A DNA stretch of 64,000 bases from Solirubrobacteraceae bacterium (GCA_017744415.1 JAGIBJ010000051.1:106113-170112); one strand, 5' to 3'. Shown: positions 35,659-44,955, numbered from the stretch's first letter. Numbers and translations: made by a program. The notes: generated by a model not told the origin, from the sequence alone.

Positions 35659-37572
35659 TCAGGCCCGCGTGCCGCCGCGGTGCAGCGCCGTGTGGATAGC
35701 GCGCGCGACGGGGGTCGGCAGCCCTGGCACCGCTTCGAGCGCATCACGGCTGGCCGAGAGCACGGCATCCGGCGAGCCGAAGTGGGTGATGAGGAGGCGC
35801 TTGCGCGCGGGGCCAACGCCGGGCAATGCGTCGAGGATCGACTCGGTGAGCTGCTTGTCTCGACGCTGGCGATGATGGGTGATCGCGAAGCGGTGGGCCT
35901 CGTCGCGCACGCGCTGCAGGAGCTGGAGCGCGGGCGTGTCGTGCGCGAGTTCGTACGGGTACGGCCGGCCGGGCACGAACACCTCCTCGATCCGCTTGGC
36001 GAGCGAGATCACGCGTGTGCCCTCGTCGATGATCGGCCCGAGCGCGCGCAGGCCGGCGGAGAGCTGGCCCTTGCCGCCGTCGATCACGAGCAGGTCGGGG
36101 CGGGTGGCGAAGGAGCCGTCGCGGGCCGGGTCGTGCGGGGAGCGGTCGCTCTGGCGCTGCCACTGGGCGACGCGCCGTTCGAGCACCTCGTTCATGGCCG
36201 CGAAGTCGTCGGTCTGTCCCTCTTCGAGCCCTTTGATCTTGAAGCGGCGGTAGTCGGACTTCTTCGGCTCGCCGCCCTCGAACACCACCATCGAGGCGAC
36301 GGTGTTCGTGCCCATCAGCGTCGAGATGTCGAAGCACTCGATGCGCAGCGGCAACACCGGCAGCTCGAGTTCCTGCTGCAGCTCGCCGAGCGCGCCCGTG
36401 AGCTGCTCGCGCTTGCGCTGCGCTCGCAGGCGCTCTTGGCCGAGCGCGAGGTGGGCGTTGCGCTCGGCGAGATCGAGCACGTGACGTTTGTCGCCGCGCT
36501 CGGGGATGCGGAGCTCCACCTTCGCGCCGCGAATCTCGGAGAGGGCCCCGCGGATCACGTCCTGCTCCTCGAGGCGCTCGTTGAGAAGGATCAGCGGCGG
36601 CACCAGCGGGGTCTCGCGGTAGTACTGCACCAGGAAGGCACTGGCGACGTCGGCGGCGGTCTGATCGGCGTCGCCGGTGAGGTAGAACCCCTGCCGGTCG
36701 GCAAGCAGGCCGTCGCGCACCTGGAACACCTGCACGCTCGCATCCTCGCCTTGCGCGGCGACCGCGACGGCATCGAGGGTCTCGGAGCTGTCGGTCACGA
36801 TCCGCTGGCGCTCGCTGAGGGAGCGCAGGGCGATGAGCCGGTTGCGCTCGAGCGCGGCGGTCTCGAATTCCTCCGAGGCGGCGGCGTCTTTCATGCGCTG
36901 CTCGATCTCGGCGTCGACCTCGCGTACGCGCCCCTCGAGCACGGCGATCGCATCCTGCACGCCCTTGCGGTATTCGCTCGCGGTGACGTTGCCGATGCAC
37001 GGCGCGTCGCACCGCTTGATGTGGAAGTCGAGGCACGGCGATCCACTGCGGCGCCCAGGCTCCTTCCCGGTGCAGCTGCGGATCAGGAAGATCTTCTGGA
37101 GCGTGTCGAGCGTCTCGCGCACGCGCCGCGCTGAGGAGTACGGGCCGAAGTAGCGGCGCCCTTTGCGGTGGCGCTCACGCGTGAAGTAGAGCCGCGGGAA
37201 CTCTTCGTCGAGGGCGACGGCGAGGTAGGGGTAGCTCTTGTCGTCGCGGAGCCGGATGTTGAAGGCCGGCTGGTACTGCTTGATGAAGTTCGCTTCGAGC
37301 AGCAGCGCCTCGGTCTCGCTGCTCACGGCGATCGTGTCGATGTGGTCGGTCTCCTCGGGGAGCGTGCGACCACCGCGTCGGACGGGGTTGACGAAGTGGC
37401 TCGCGACCCGCTTCTTGAGGCTCTTGGCCTTGCCGACGTAGATCACCTTGCCGCGGCGATCGTGGAACAGGTAGACGCCGGGGGCGTCGGGCATCCGCAG
37501 CCGCTCCTCACGCAGCCGCTCCGCCCGGTCGGCGGCGCTCTCCTGACCTTGACTGCGTGGCTGCGGCACCAC
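35659..37572 (-). CDS. uvrC: UvrABC system protein C
   Basis: 637 residues, normal length. GIY-YIG nuclease domain at the N-terminus (PGVYLFHDRRGKVIYVGKA at about 30-48), a UVR helix pair near 200-240, the C-terminal RNase H-like nuclease core (ECFDISTLMG and LLVIDGGKGQL) and paired helix-hairpin-helix (LDALPGVGPARKRLL, then VPGLPTPVARAI). Makes both incisions during nucleotide-excision repair. ATG 37494 is a possible shorter start. Followed by rapZ. Confidence 0.97.
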   Translation of the reverse strand: MVPQPRSQGQESAADRAERLREERLRMPDAPGVYLFHDRRGKVIYVGKAKSLKKRVASHFVNPVRRGGRTLPEETDHIDTIAVSSETEALLLEANFIKQYQPAFNIRLRDDKSYPYLAVALDEEFPRLYFTRERHRKGRRYFGPYSSARRVRETLDTLQKIFLIRSCTGKEPGRRSGSPCLDFHIKRCDAPCIGNVTASEYRKGVQDAIAVLEGRVREVDAEIEQRMKDAAASEEFETAALERNRLIALRSLSERQRIVTDSSETLDAVAVAAQGEDASVQVFQVRDGLLADRQGFYLTGDADQTAADVASAFLVQYYRETPLVPPLILLNERLEEQDVIRGALSEIRGAKVELRIPERGDKRHVLDLAERNAHLALGQERLRAQRKREQLTGALGELQQELELPVLPLRIECFDISTLMGTNTVASMVVFEGGEPKKSDYRRFKIKGLEEGQTDDFAAMNEVLERRVAQWQRQSDRSPHDPARDGSFATRPDLLVIDGGKGQLSAGLRALGPIIDEGTRVISLAKRIEEVFVPGRPYPYELAHDTPALQLLQRVRDEAHRFAITHHRQRRDKQLTESILDALPGVGPARKRLLITHFGSPDAVLSASRDALEAVPGLPTPVARAIHTALHRGGTRA

Positions 37573-37658
37573 CGTTCAGGATAGGCGGCACGGCCCCGGC
37601 GCTCCCGCTCGCTCCTGCCATCGGCGGCTCGTCGCGCCGCGCACGGCGAGGTCGACGA

Positions 37659-38210
37659 TCAGGCGGCGGCCGCGATCGACTGGCTGGCAGCGCGCGCCCA
37701 CTCGAGCGGCGCGGTCCACGGGCCGTAGCCGTCGTCGAGCGCGAGGTGCCCGCCACCGGGAAAGGTGCGGACGGGGAGGCCGAACGGCTCGCCGTGCGTG
37801 ACCGCTGCGCCCTCGGGGTTGTAGTCGTCGGCGTCGGATGCCCAGAGCTCCCAGCCGGCCGGCGCGGTGAACGGCTCCAGCCGCGGGAACGCCGGGGCGA
37901 CGTCGTCGAGGATCGACTGCGCCGGCGGAGCGACGAGCAGGACGCGGCCGACACGCTCCGCGATCGCGGGGCCGAGCGCGAGCCACGCGTGGGTGCCGAG
38001 CGAGTGCGCGATCACGTCGGGCCTGCCGGGAAGCTCGTCGAGCGCCGCGAGGATCGCGGACTGCCACGCCTCGGGCTTGGGATCGTCAGCGTCCGGCAGC
38101 GACGGGTAGGCCACGTCGACACCCTCGGCCGCCAGTGCCGCCGCGAGCTGGAACTGCCAGTGCCGCGGAGGCCGGTGGTTGGCGAGGCCGTGGAGGATCA
38201 GGACGCCCAT
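37659..38210 (-). CDS. Small alpha/beta hydrolase (RBBP9/YdeN family)
   Basis: 183 residues, the size of single-domain RBBP9/YdeN serine hydrolases. N-terminal strand VLILHGLANH, nucleophile in VIAHSLGTHAW (Ser near 70), the Asp strand ELWASDADDYNPEG and catalytic His in GGGHLALDDG. Substrate unknown; cytoplasmic. ATG 38210 is the natural start. It lies 20 bp upstream of the stop of the pseudopilin/VanY gene on the same strand, possibly in one message. Confidence 0.88.
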   Translation of the reverse strand: MGVLILHGLANHRPPRHWQFQLAAALAAEGVDVAYPSLPDADDPKPEAWQSAILAALDELPGRPDVIAHSLGTHAWLALGPAIAERVGRVLLVAPPAQSILDDVAPAFPRLEPFTAPAGWELWASDADDYNPEGAAVTHGEPFGLPVRTFPGGGHLALDDGYGPWTAPLEWARAASQSIAAAA

Positions 38211-38230
38211 GCCCCAAGGGTACGGCCGAT

Positions 38231-39850
38231 TCACGCCACGAGCCGGATTTCGAGCCCATTCGGGGCAGCGATCCCGGCGCCGCCGAGCAGGGCGAGGATG
38301 CTCTGCACGTAGCCCTGCGTCTCCGCGAACGGAGGCACGCACATGCACCGCTGCACCGGCGCCGGCCCGGCGTTGTAGGCGGCCAGTGCGAGCGGCACGG
38401 CGGCGAACTGGCGGAGGAGGTCGTGCATCAGGTGCGCCTGCGCGTCGATCGCCTTCGTGGGATCGAACCGCTCCGCCGGCGTGAGTCCGTACATCGCGGC
38501 CGTTCCGGGCATGAACTGCGCGATCCCGGCGGCGCCCACGGGCGACACCGCGCGCGGATTGAACTTGCTCTCCTGCCACAGCTGCGCGCCGAGCAGCGCA
38601 GCGCCGACGCTCCAGCGCTGCGCTGCCTTCGCGATGAGGCCCGCATACTTCGCGGGGACGAACGACGGCAGCGCACCGGTCGCCCGCTCTCCCCCACCAC
38701 CGGAAGAAGCGCGGTAGCCGACCGAGGCGCTGCCCGGCGAGCCCACGAACCCGTAGTGCCACGCCTCCCAGCTGTAACGCTGGAGGAAGCCGAACCGCTT
38801 GGCGTTCGCCGCGAGCCAGCCGTAGGCGGAGCTGGGTCCGAGATCGAGCTCGGTGCCGAGGCGGTGCAGGCTCTTTCCAGGTGGGGCGACCCACTTCGGA
38901 TCCGGGTGCGCGGCGAAGAGCGCAGCCTGCTCGGCATCGCTACGGAACGCGGAGACGATCACCAGCGGACGACCGTCAGCAGTCGCTGCGGCGTTGAGAC
39001 GGTCGAAGGCGAGGGCCACATCGGGTCGCATCCGCTGCCCCTGGCGGATCGCGAGTGGCCCGGCGTAGCTGCCGCCGTCAGGATCGGTGGCGAGCCCAGC
39101 GCCCACCGCCACCTCGGCCACGGCTCGCACGCGCCGCCGGCGATCACTCGCGCGCGGCCCCGTCGTGAGGGCGCTCACCGACACGCGGGTGGGGAGATTG
39201 GCGGCGCCGTCGAACCCGATCCGCTCGGCGAGCAGGCCATTGGCGCGTGCCGTGCCCCGCGCCGCTCGGATCGCGCGCTCGCGCACCTCGCCGACGCTGA
39301 TCCGCCGGGCGGGATCGGCGGAGTAGAGCAGCGCCTGCGCATCGCGCAGGGCCGCTGCGCCCGCGAGCGCTGCGACATCGGCTCGGCCCTGCACGCCGGC
39401 ACCGCGCCCGAGCGCGCTCGCCACCAGACCGAGCGCCACTGCTACCGCCATCGCGCCAGCAATGATCGCCACGAGCGCGACCGTCGCCTGGCCACCGGTC
39501 CCGCCGAGACGCGTCCACCACGGTGCCGCGGGCTCGTCGAGCAACGTGAGGCTGCGCGCGAGCGGCGCCAGCTCCTCGCGCAGCGCTGCGCGGTAGTCCT
39601 CGTCGGGTGGCGTGAGCGCAATGACCTCGTCGACGGCCACCGCCAATCGGTCCACCTCGTCATCACGCAGACCGGGCACCGCGATCACCACAGGCCCGGG
39701 ATGCTCGGCCAAACGCGCGAGGACATCGTCGGCGCGTTCGGCCGCGCGATCCCACACGATCAGCAGGCCGCGGGCACCAGCGCCGCGGAGCGCGCGGCGC
39801 CCCGCTCCTTCCGCCCCGCGCCCCAGCACGAGCGCCGTCGGCCACGTCAC
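38231..39850 (-). CDS. TadE/G-like membrane anchor with VanY peptidase and SLT transglycosylase domains
   Basis: 539 residues in four parts. 1-115: alpha/beta region (PVVIAVPG, DDEVDRL), role unknown. 118-170: RGQATVELV-like segment GGQATVALVAIIAG and a membrane helix, as in TadE/TadG pseudopilins. 270-370: a D-Ala-D-Ala carboxypeptidase (VanY) domain, with SLHRLGTELDLG giving His329 and Asp336, and His365 in EAWHYGF. 395-500: an SLT lytic transglycosylase with Glu427 (WQESKFNP), GIAQFMPG and AYNAG. Both domains cut peptidoglycan, one the peptide and one the glycan. GTG 39850 overlaps the previous stop. Last gene of the TadE cluster. Confidence 0.83.
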   Translation of the reverse strand: MTWPTALVLGRGAEGAGRRALRGAGARGLLIVWDRAAERADDVLARLAEHPGPVVIAVPGLRDDEVDRLAVAVDEVIALTPPDEDYRAALREELAPLARSLTLLDEPAAPWWTRLGGTGGQATVALVAIIAGAMAVAVALGLVASALGRGAGVQGRADVAALAGAAALRDAQALLYSADPARRISVGEVRERAIRAARGTARANGLLAERIGFDGAANLPTRVSVSALTTGPRASDRRRRVRAVAEVAVGAGLATDPDGGSYAGPLAIRQGQRMRPDVALAFDRLNAAATADGRPLVIVSAFRSDAEQAALFAAHPDPKWVAPPGKSLHRLGTELDLGPSSAYGWLAANAKRFGFLQRYSWEAWHYGFVGSPGSASVGYRASSGGGGERATGALPSFVPAKYAGLIAKAAQRWSVGAALLGAQLWQESKFNPRAVSPVGAAGIAQFMPGTAAMYGLTPAERFDPTKAIDAQAHLMHDLLRQFAAVPLALAAYNAGPAPVQRCMCVPPFAETQGYVQSILALLGGAGIAAPNGLEIRLVA

Positions 39851-40197
39851 GGCCGGCCGTCCGGCGAGAACGCCACCGCGCGATCAGCATCGACGAGATC
39901 CGCGAGCGCGCGCGGTCCCTGCCAGCGCACCCGCACTTGTACCGCGCCGCGGCGGACCTCGACGCGCACGCGCGACCACCCGGGTGCGGCCGCGTCCGCC
40001 GCCGCTTTCGCATCACCGCCCTGGAGCTCGGCGATCGCCGCAGCGACCGCCGCACCGTCGGCGGCCTCGCGCACGCGCTGCGCCGCGAGCATGCCTCCGA
40101 TCAGCAGTGCGATGCCGGCGACGAGCGGCACGAGCGCGACGAGCTCGACCGTCGCCTGCCCGCGATCGTCGCGCCAGTGGGAGAGCCGGCAAGTCAT
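39847..40197 (-). CDS. TadE-like minor pseudopilin
   Basis: 116 residues. A short charged start ends in DDRGQATVELVALVPLVAGIALLIGG (from about 10), the single N-terminal membrane segment with RGQ-x-TVEL of TadE proteins. The rest is a small extracytoplasmic domain (RVRVEVRRGAVQVRVRW). ATG 40197 overlaps the upstream TGA (ATGA), and its stop overlaps the next GTG. Likely a minor subunit of a Flp/Tad-type pilus or secretion machine; tadA/B/C are not in the window. Confidence 0.82.
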   Translation of the reverse strand: MTCRLSHWRDDRGQATVELVALVPLVAGIALLIGGMLAAQRVREAADGAAVAAAIAELQGGDAKAAADAAAPGWSRVRVEVRRGAVQVRVRWQGPRALADLVDADRAVAFSPDGRP

Positions 40198-40568
40198 CGG
40201 ACCCCGGCCTGATCGGGGAGCTCCGCGGCGCCGCGCACCGTCCCGAACCGCAGGCCCGGCACCACCGAGGGCACGCCCAGCCGAACGCTGGTGCGGCCCT
40301 CGCCGGCCGCGCTCGCGCCGACCGACACGCGCGCGTGGCGCTCGAGCATCGCGGGGAGCACGCGCCGCACGGCGACGGCGGGATCTTGGCCGAGGGCCTG
40401 CGCGCGGGCGGCCACGCGTGCCGCCCCGGACGCCGACCACACCGTCCACCCCGCCACCGCGGCTTGGCCAACGGCAAGCGCGACCAAGGCGAGGATCGGG
40501 AGGAGCGCGACGAACTCGACGGTGGCCTGGCCCCGCTCTCCGCGGCCCCCTGAAACGACGACGGGCAT
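40194..40568 (-). CDS. TadE-like minor pseudopilin
   Basis: 124 residues from ATG 40568; two more in-frame ATGs at 40574 and 40580 are equally possible. GERGQATVEFVALLPILALVALAVG is the TadE-type membrane signal, then a short soluble domain ends at about 124. First gene of a three-gene coupled run (ATGA and GTGA overlaps). The start codons sit inside a 12-bp inverted repeat. Confidence 0.8.
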   Translation of the reverse strand: MPVVVSGGRGERGQATVEFVALLPILALVALAVGQAAVAGWTVWSASGAARVAARAQALGQDPAVAVRRVLPAMLERHARVSVGASAAGEGRTSVRLGVPSVVPGLRFGTVRGAAELPDQAGVR

Positions 40569-40588
40569 GGCCATGACCATGCCCGTCG
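40559..40588. promoter_or_regulatory. Inverted repeat over the start codons of the first TadE gene
   Basis: CGACGGGCATGG (40559-40570) and CCATGCCCGTCG (40577-40588), a perfect 12-bp pair with a 6-nt loop. It holds all three candidate ATGs, so in RNA it could hide or regulate the start. Confidence 0.55.
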
Positions 40589-40637
40589 AAAACGCGCGCG
40601 AGGTGCGCGCACTGTGACGATTCTGCGCAGGAACCGT

Positions 40638-40661
40638 GCCGGAGCACCCCAAGGCTCCGGC
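40638..40661 (-). terminator. Terminator of the pst operon
   Basis: GCCGGAGC (40638-40645) and GCTCCGGC (40654-40661), 8-bp stem with 8-nt loop, 20 nt after the pstB stop on the minus strand. Confidence 0.6.
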
Positions 40662-40681
40662 GCTCTCCTGCGAGCGCGCGT

Positions 40682-41569
40682 TCAGCCGAAGCGGCCGGAG
40701 ACGTAGTCCTCGGTGGCCTGGTGCGTCGGGTTGGAGAAGATCTTCTCCGTGCGGTCCATCTCGACCATGCGGCCCGGCTGGCCGGACTGCTCGATGTTGA
40801 AGAACGCCGTGTAGTCGCTGGCGCGCGTGGCCTGCTGCATGTTGTGCGTGACGATCACGATCGTGAACCGGTGCTTGAGCTCGGAGATGAGCTCCTCGAT
40901 CGCGAGCGTCGAGATGGGGTCGAGCGCGGAGGCCGGCTCGTCCATCAGCAGGACGGCAGGCTCGACGGCGATCGCGCGCGCGATGCACAGGCGCTGCTGC
41001 TGGCCGCCCGAGAGATCCATGCCGGAGCGGTTCAGGCGATCCTTCACCTCGTTCCAGAGGTGGGCGCCGCGCAGGCTCTTCTCGACGATCTCATCGAGCT
41101 CGGCCTTCTTGATCTTGCGGTTGTTGAGCTTGAGGCCCGCGGCGACGTTGTCGTACACCGACATCGTCGGGAACGGGTTCGGCTGCTGGAAGACCATGCC
41201 GATCTTGCTGCGCACCTCGACCGGATCGACACCCGGGGCGTAGATGTCCTGGCCGTCCATGACGATCGAGCCCTCGGCCCGCGCCGTGGCGGTGAGCTCA
41301 TGCATGCGGTTGATCGCGCGCAGGAACGTCGACTTGCCGCAGCCCGACGAGCCGATGAGCGCCGTCGCGGCGTTCGGCGGGATCGTCATGTTCACGTCGG
41401 CCACGGCGTGGAACGCGCCGTAGTAGATGTCGAGGTTCGTCACCTCGATGGTCGAGGCGACCTCGGTGACCTGGCGCTCGGCCGGCTTCGTCGGGCGCTC
41501 GATCAGGTCCAGCGGAGAGTGCTCGCCGACGCCATCGACGACTTTCTCGAACTCGGTCTCAGAGGGCAT
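40682..41569 (-). CDS. pstB: Phosphate ABC transporter, ATP-binding subunit
   Basis: About 295 residues: Walker [10 protein letters not shown], signature [16 protein letters not shown], Walker [15 protein letters not shown] and [17 protein letters not shown], as in PstB. Powers phosphate uptake through PstC/PstA. ATG 41569 has GGAAGAG 6 nt upstream; GTG 41584, 4 nt after the pstA stop, is the alternative. The N-terminal 40 residues are a poorly conserved acidic extension. Last gene of the pstSCAB run. Confidence 0.97.
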   Translation of the reverse strand: MPSETEFEKVVDGVGEHSPLDLIERPTKPAERQVTEVASTIEVTNLDIYYGAFHAVADVNMTIPPNAATALIGSSGCGKSTFLRAINRMHELTATARAEGSIVMDGQDIYAPGVDPVEVRSKIGMVFQQPNPFPTMSVYDNVAAGLKLNNRKIKKAELDEIVEKSLRGAHLWNEVKDRLNRSGMDLSGGQQQRLCIARAIAVEPAVLLMDEPASALDPISTLAIEELISELKHRFTIVIVTHNMQQATRASDYTAFFNIEQSGQPGRMVEMDRTEKIFSNPTHQATEDYVSGRFG

Positions 41570-41587
41570 GTCGTTCTCTTCCACGGG

Positions 41588-42655
41588 TCAGCGGGCCTGC
41601 AGCACGCCGAACCGTCGCTGCACGAGTTTTGCGATGCCGGTGAGGACCAGCACGATGATGATCAGGGTGAGGGCTGCGGCCCAGGCACGGTCGAACGAGG
41701 GCTCGGGCGGAACGCCCGGCGTCTTGTACTCGAAGTACGTGAACACCGCGAGGCTCTGCATACGGCCCTCGAACGGGTTGAAGTTGAGCGAGTCGATCGT
41801 GCCCACGGTGACGAGCAGCGGGGCCGTCTCGCCGATCACGCGGGCGATTGCGAGCATCACGCCCGTGACGATGCCGGCGAGTGCCGTCGGCAGCACCACC
41901 TTCGTGATCACGCGCCACTTCGGGACGCCAAGCGCGAACGCACTTTCCCGCAGCCCGTTGGGGACGATGCGGAGCATCTCCTCGGTCGAGCGGACGACGA
42001 TCGGGATCATCAGCACCGACAGGGCGATCGAGCCCATCACGCCGAGACGCACGCCCGGGCCGAAGAACAGCGCGAACAGGGCGAACGCGAACAGGCCGGC
42101 GACGATCGACGGAATACCGGTCATCACGTCGACGAAGAACGTGATGGCCTTCTTCAGGCGGCCGGTACCTCCGTACTCGTGGAGGTAGATCGCGGTGAGG
42201 ATGCCGACCGGGACGGCGATGATCGTCGCGACCCCCGTGATGATCACGGTGCCCCAGATGGCGTGCATCGCGCCGCCGCCCTCGCCGATCACGTTGCGCA
42301 TCGTGTGGTTGATGAAGTCGAGGTCGAGGCGGCCGTTGCCCTTCGACACGACGGTCCACGCGAGCGACACCAGCGGCGCGACCGCGAGCAGGAACGCGTA
42401 GGTCATCGTCATCGTGGCGAGACGATCGGTGGCCTTGCGGCGGCCCTCGACGGTGCCGGCCCAGATGCCGATGGTGGCGGCCGAGACGGCCGCCAGGACG
42501 ATCACCAGCAACGCCGGGCTGACGTCGGTGAATGCGATGCCGATGAAGGCCAGTGCCACCGCGCCGCCCATGACCACCTGCATCGCCCAGTCGGGCAGCG
42601 CGGCTTGGCTGAAGGTGCCGGTGCGACCTGAGCCCGGTGCAGTTGCGGCGGTCAT
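41588..42655 (-). CDS. pstA: Phosphate ABC transporter, permease subunit
   Basis: 355 residues with about eight membrane segments. The MetI-type permease core occupies the C-terminal 230 residues (IWGTVIITGVATIIAVPVGI, then the EAA loop LRESAFALGVPKWRVITKVVLP). The N-terminal 100 residues add a membrane hairpin not present in short homologues. ATG 42655 overlaps the pstC stop. Pairs with PstC for high-affinity phosphate import. Confidence 0.95.
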   Translation of the reverse strand: MTAATAPGSGRTGTFSQAALPDWAMQVVMGGAVALAFIGIAFTDVSPALLVIVLAAVSAATIGIWAGTVEGRRKATDRLATMTMTYAFLLAVAPLVSLAWTVVSKGNGRLDLDFINHTMRNVIGEGGGAMHAIWGTVIITGVATIIAVPVGILTAIYLHEYGGTGRLKKAITFFVDVMTGIPSIVAGLFAFALFALFFGPGVRLGVMGSIALSVLMIPIVVRSTEEMLRIVPNGLRESAFALGVPKWRVITKVVLPTALAGIVTGVMLAIARVIGETAPLLVTVGTIDSLNFNPFEGRMQSLAVFTYFEYKTPGVPPEPSFDRAWAAALTLIIIVLVLTGIAKLVQRRFGVLQAR

Positions 42656-43578
42656 GCGTTCACCAGGTTGGAGCGGGCGATCACCCAGCGCGCCGTCATG
42701 TTGACGACGAGCGTGATCGCGAAGAGCACGAGACCGGAGGCGATGAGCACGTTCACGTCGATGCCCGACGATTCCGGGAACTGCAGCGCGATGTTGGCGG
42801 CGATCGACGACGGGTTCGTCGCCGTGAGGAGCTTGAAGCTCACGACGCCGGCAGCCGAGAGGATCATCGTCACGGCCATGGTCTCGCCGAGCGCGCGGCC
42901 GAGGCCGAGCATCGAGGCGCTGATCAGCGCCGGGCGGCCGAACGGGATCACCGTCATCCGGATCATCTCCCACTTCGTCGCGCCGAGCCCGTAGGCGGCC
43001 TCGGTGAGCTTGCGCGGCGTCTGCAGGAACACCTCGCGGCTGATGGCGGTGATGATCGGGAGGATCATCACGGCGAGCACGAGCCCGACCGTGAGCATGG
43101 TGCGGCCGGTGGCCGACGCCTGCCCCGCGAAGAACGGGATGAAGCTCAGGTGGTCGGCGAGCCACTCGTGGAGCGGCACGATCGCCGGGCCCAGGACCAC
43201 GATGCCCCAGAGGCCGTAGACGACGCTCGGGATCGCGGCGAGCAGATCGACGATCGACCCGAGGGTGCCGGCGATCCGCTTGGGCGCGTAGAAGGAGATG
43301 AAGATCGCGACGGCGAGCGCCAGCGGCACGGCGATGAGGATCGCGAGCGTCGCCGAGAGCAGCGTGCCGAACGCGAGCGGCGCCACGTAGGCGATCAGCG
43401 ACTTGCCGTCGGGAAGCTCGGACGCGGGCGCGGTGAGCGCCGGGAACGCCTCGACGAGGAGGAACAGCGCCACGCCGGCGAGGACGACGAGGATCGTGAT
43501 GCCGGCGCCCTTGGCGAGCGCGCCGAACACGCGATCGCCGCGCTGGCTTGGGGGAGTTGATGCTTCGGTGGAACTCAT
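42652..43578 (-). CDS. pstC: Phosphate ABC transporter, permease subunit
   Basis: 308 residues with six membrane segments and the EAA-loop LTEAAYGLGATKWEMIRMTVIP (about 195-216). N-terminal cytoplasmic tail, then ITILVVLAGVALFLLVEAFPAL as TM1. The inner-membrane partner of PstA. It starts 91 bp after pstS, with a hairpin between. ATG 43578 without a strong ribosome site. Confidence 0.96.
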   Translation of the reverse strand: MSSTEASTPPSQRGDRVFGALAKGAGITILVVLAGVALFLLVEAFPALTAPASELPDGKSLIAYVAPLAFGTLLSATLAILIAVPLALAVAIFISFYAPKRIAGTLGSIVDLLAAIPSVVYGLWGIVVLGPAIVPLHEWLADHLSFIPFFAGQASATGRTMLTVGLVLAVMILPIITAISREVFLQTPRKLTEAAYGLGATKWEMIRMTVIPFGRPALISASMLGLGRALGETMAVTMILSAAGVVSFKLLTATNPSSIAANIALQFPESSGIDVNVLIASGLVLFAITLVVNMTARWVIARSNLVNA

Positions 43579-43592
43579 GCTCTTGCGAGGAG

Positions 43593-43621
43593 CCCGGGCG
43601 ACCCTTGGAGGGCCGCCCGGG
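43593..43621 (-). terminator. Intercistronic hairpin between pstS and pstC
   Basis: CCCGGGCG (43593-43600) and CGCCCGGG (43614-43621) with an inner CCCT/AGGG pair. Partial termination or message protection here would favour the binding protein over the permeases. Confidence 0.55.
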
Positions 43622-43669
43622 GTCAGGGTGACCGATGCCGGTGACGGACACCGACATCTGCTGCGGTGG

Positions 43670-44773
43670 TTAGGAGGCGGAGCCGATCGCGTCGACCGAG
43701 GGCTGGATCTGGCCGCGGAGCGTGTCGGTCAGCGGGGCAGAGCCGGCGGTTTCGGCGGCCTTCGACTGGCCGTCCGCGCTCACGACGTGGTTGAAGTAGC
43801 CCTTCACGAGCTCGGCCTTGGCGGCGTCGTCGTACTTCGTGCAACCGATCAGGTACGAGGTGAGGACGACCGGGTAGGTGTCGGCCGCGTCCGGAGTGCG
43901 GTTGAGCGTGTACGTCCACACGTGCGAGGCGGCGCCCTCGGTGCGCTTCGACTCCTCGAGGATCTTCGCGGCGGCGTCGGCCGTCGGCTCGACGTACGCG
44001 TCGCCGACCTTGACCTTGGCCTTGCCGAGCTCGCCGGCCTGGCTGGCGTCGGCGTAGCCGATGGTGCCCGCGCCGTTCTTCACGGCGGCGACGACGCCGG
44101 AGGTACCGTCGGCGGCCTCGCCGCTCTTGGTGGGCCACTCGCCGTCCGGCTCAGCGGTCCACACGTCCTTGGCGGCCACGTGGAGGTAGTCGGTGAAGTT
44201 CTCGGTCGTGCCCGAGTCATCCGAGCGGTGGACCGGGACGATGTCGGTGTCCGGCAGCGTCACGCCCTCGTTGGTGGCGGCGATCGCCGGGTCGTTCCAC
44301 TTCTTGATCTTGCCGAGGAAGATCCCCGCGATCGTGGCCGGGTCGAGCTGGAGGCCGTCGACGCCCTCGAGGTTGTAGATCACCGCGATCGGCGACACGT
44401 AGGCCGGGAGCTCGATGAGGTTCTCAGCGCCGCCGCAGCGCTTCTCAGCGCCGGCGAGCTCATCCTCCTTGAGGGCTGCGTCCGAGCCGGCGAAGTCGAC
44501 GCCGCCGGCCACGAACTGCTCACGACCGCCGCCGGAACCGACCGGGTCGTACGAGATCGTCGCGCCGGAGTTGGCCGACTGGAAGCCGGCGATCCAGGCG
44601 CCCTGCGCGGCCTCCTGGGCGCTCGAGCCGGCACCGGCGAGCTTGCCGGAAAGCGAGCTCTCGCTCGAGCCGCTGCCCGAATCAGCCGAGCCGGTGTTGT
44701 TGTCGTCGCCACAGGCGGCGAGCGTGAGGGCGGCAGTAACGCCGAGCACAGGCATGAGTCGGTGCCGGAGCAT
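43670..44773 (-). CDS. pstS: Phosphate-binding lipoprotein
   Basis: 367 residues. Lipoprotein signal ending TLAAC, with the lipidated Cys21, then an acidic Ser/Gly linker. Periplasmic-binding fold of the PstS family: AGSSAQEAAQGAWIAGF, the phosphate-site YDPVGSGGGREQFVAGGVDFAGSD region and VPVHRSDDSGTTENFTDYL. Captures phosphate at the cell surface. ATG 44773 has GGAGG 6 nt upstream; longer starts are unlikely. A PHO box lies 155 bp upstream. Confidence 0.97.
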   Translation of the reverse strand: MLRHRLMPVLGVTAALTLAACGDDNNTGSADSGSGSSESSLSGKLAGAGSSAQEAAQGAWIAGFQSANSGATISYDPVGSGGGREQFVAGGVDFAGSDAALKEDELAGAEKRCGGAENLIELPAYVSPIAVIYNLEGVDGLQLDPATIAGIFLGKIKKWNDPAIAATNEGVTLPDTDIVPVHRSDDSGTTENFTDYLHVAAKDVWTAEPDGEWPTKSGEAADGTSGVVAAVKNGAGTIGYADASQAGELGKAKVKVGDAYVEPTADAAAKILEESKRTEGAASHVWTYTLNRTPDAADTYPVVLTSYLIGCTKYDDAAKAELVKGYFNHVVSADGQSKAAETAGSAPLTDTLRGQIQPSVDAIGSAS

Positions 44774-44927
44774 GTCAGTCCTCCAAAGGGGGGTGGTCGC
44801 GAACATCGGTGTCGCTGGAGAGCGGGTGGTTGGTGCGTGATCGTGGTGTTGCACTGGGGAGTGCGGCGCCGCGGATGAGCCCGCAGCGATCACGTGGCGA
44901 AAGGTAGGGACGGGCTGCAGCAGACTT

Positions 44928-44955
44928 GTGACCACGTTGTGAAGCGGGCGTGAAA
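44928..44955 (-). promoter_or_regulatory. PHO box (three 11-bp direct repeats) before pstS
   Basis: On the minus strand TTCAC, TTCAC and GTCAC follow one another at exactly 11-bp steps (plus-strand GTGAC at 44928, GTGAA at 44939, GTGAA at 44950). This is the direct-repeat format of actinobacterial PhoP boxes. Predicts phosphate-starvation induction of pstSCAB. Confidence 0.7.
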
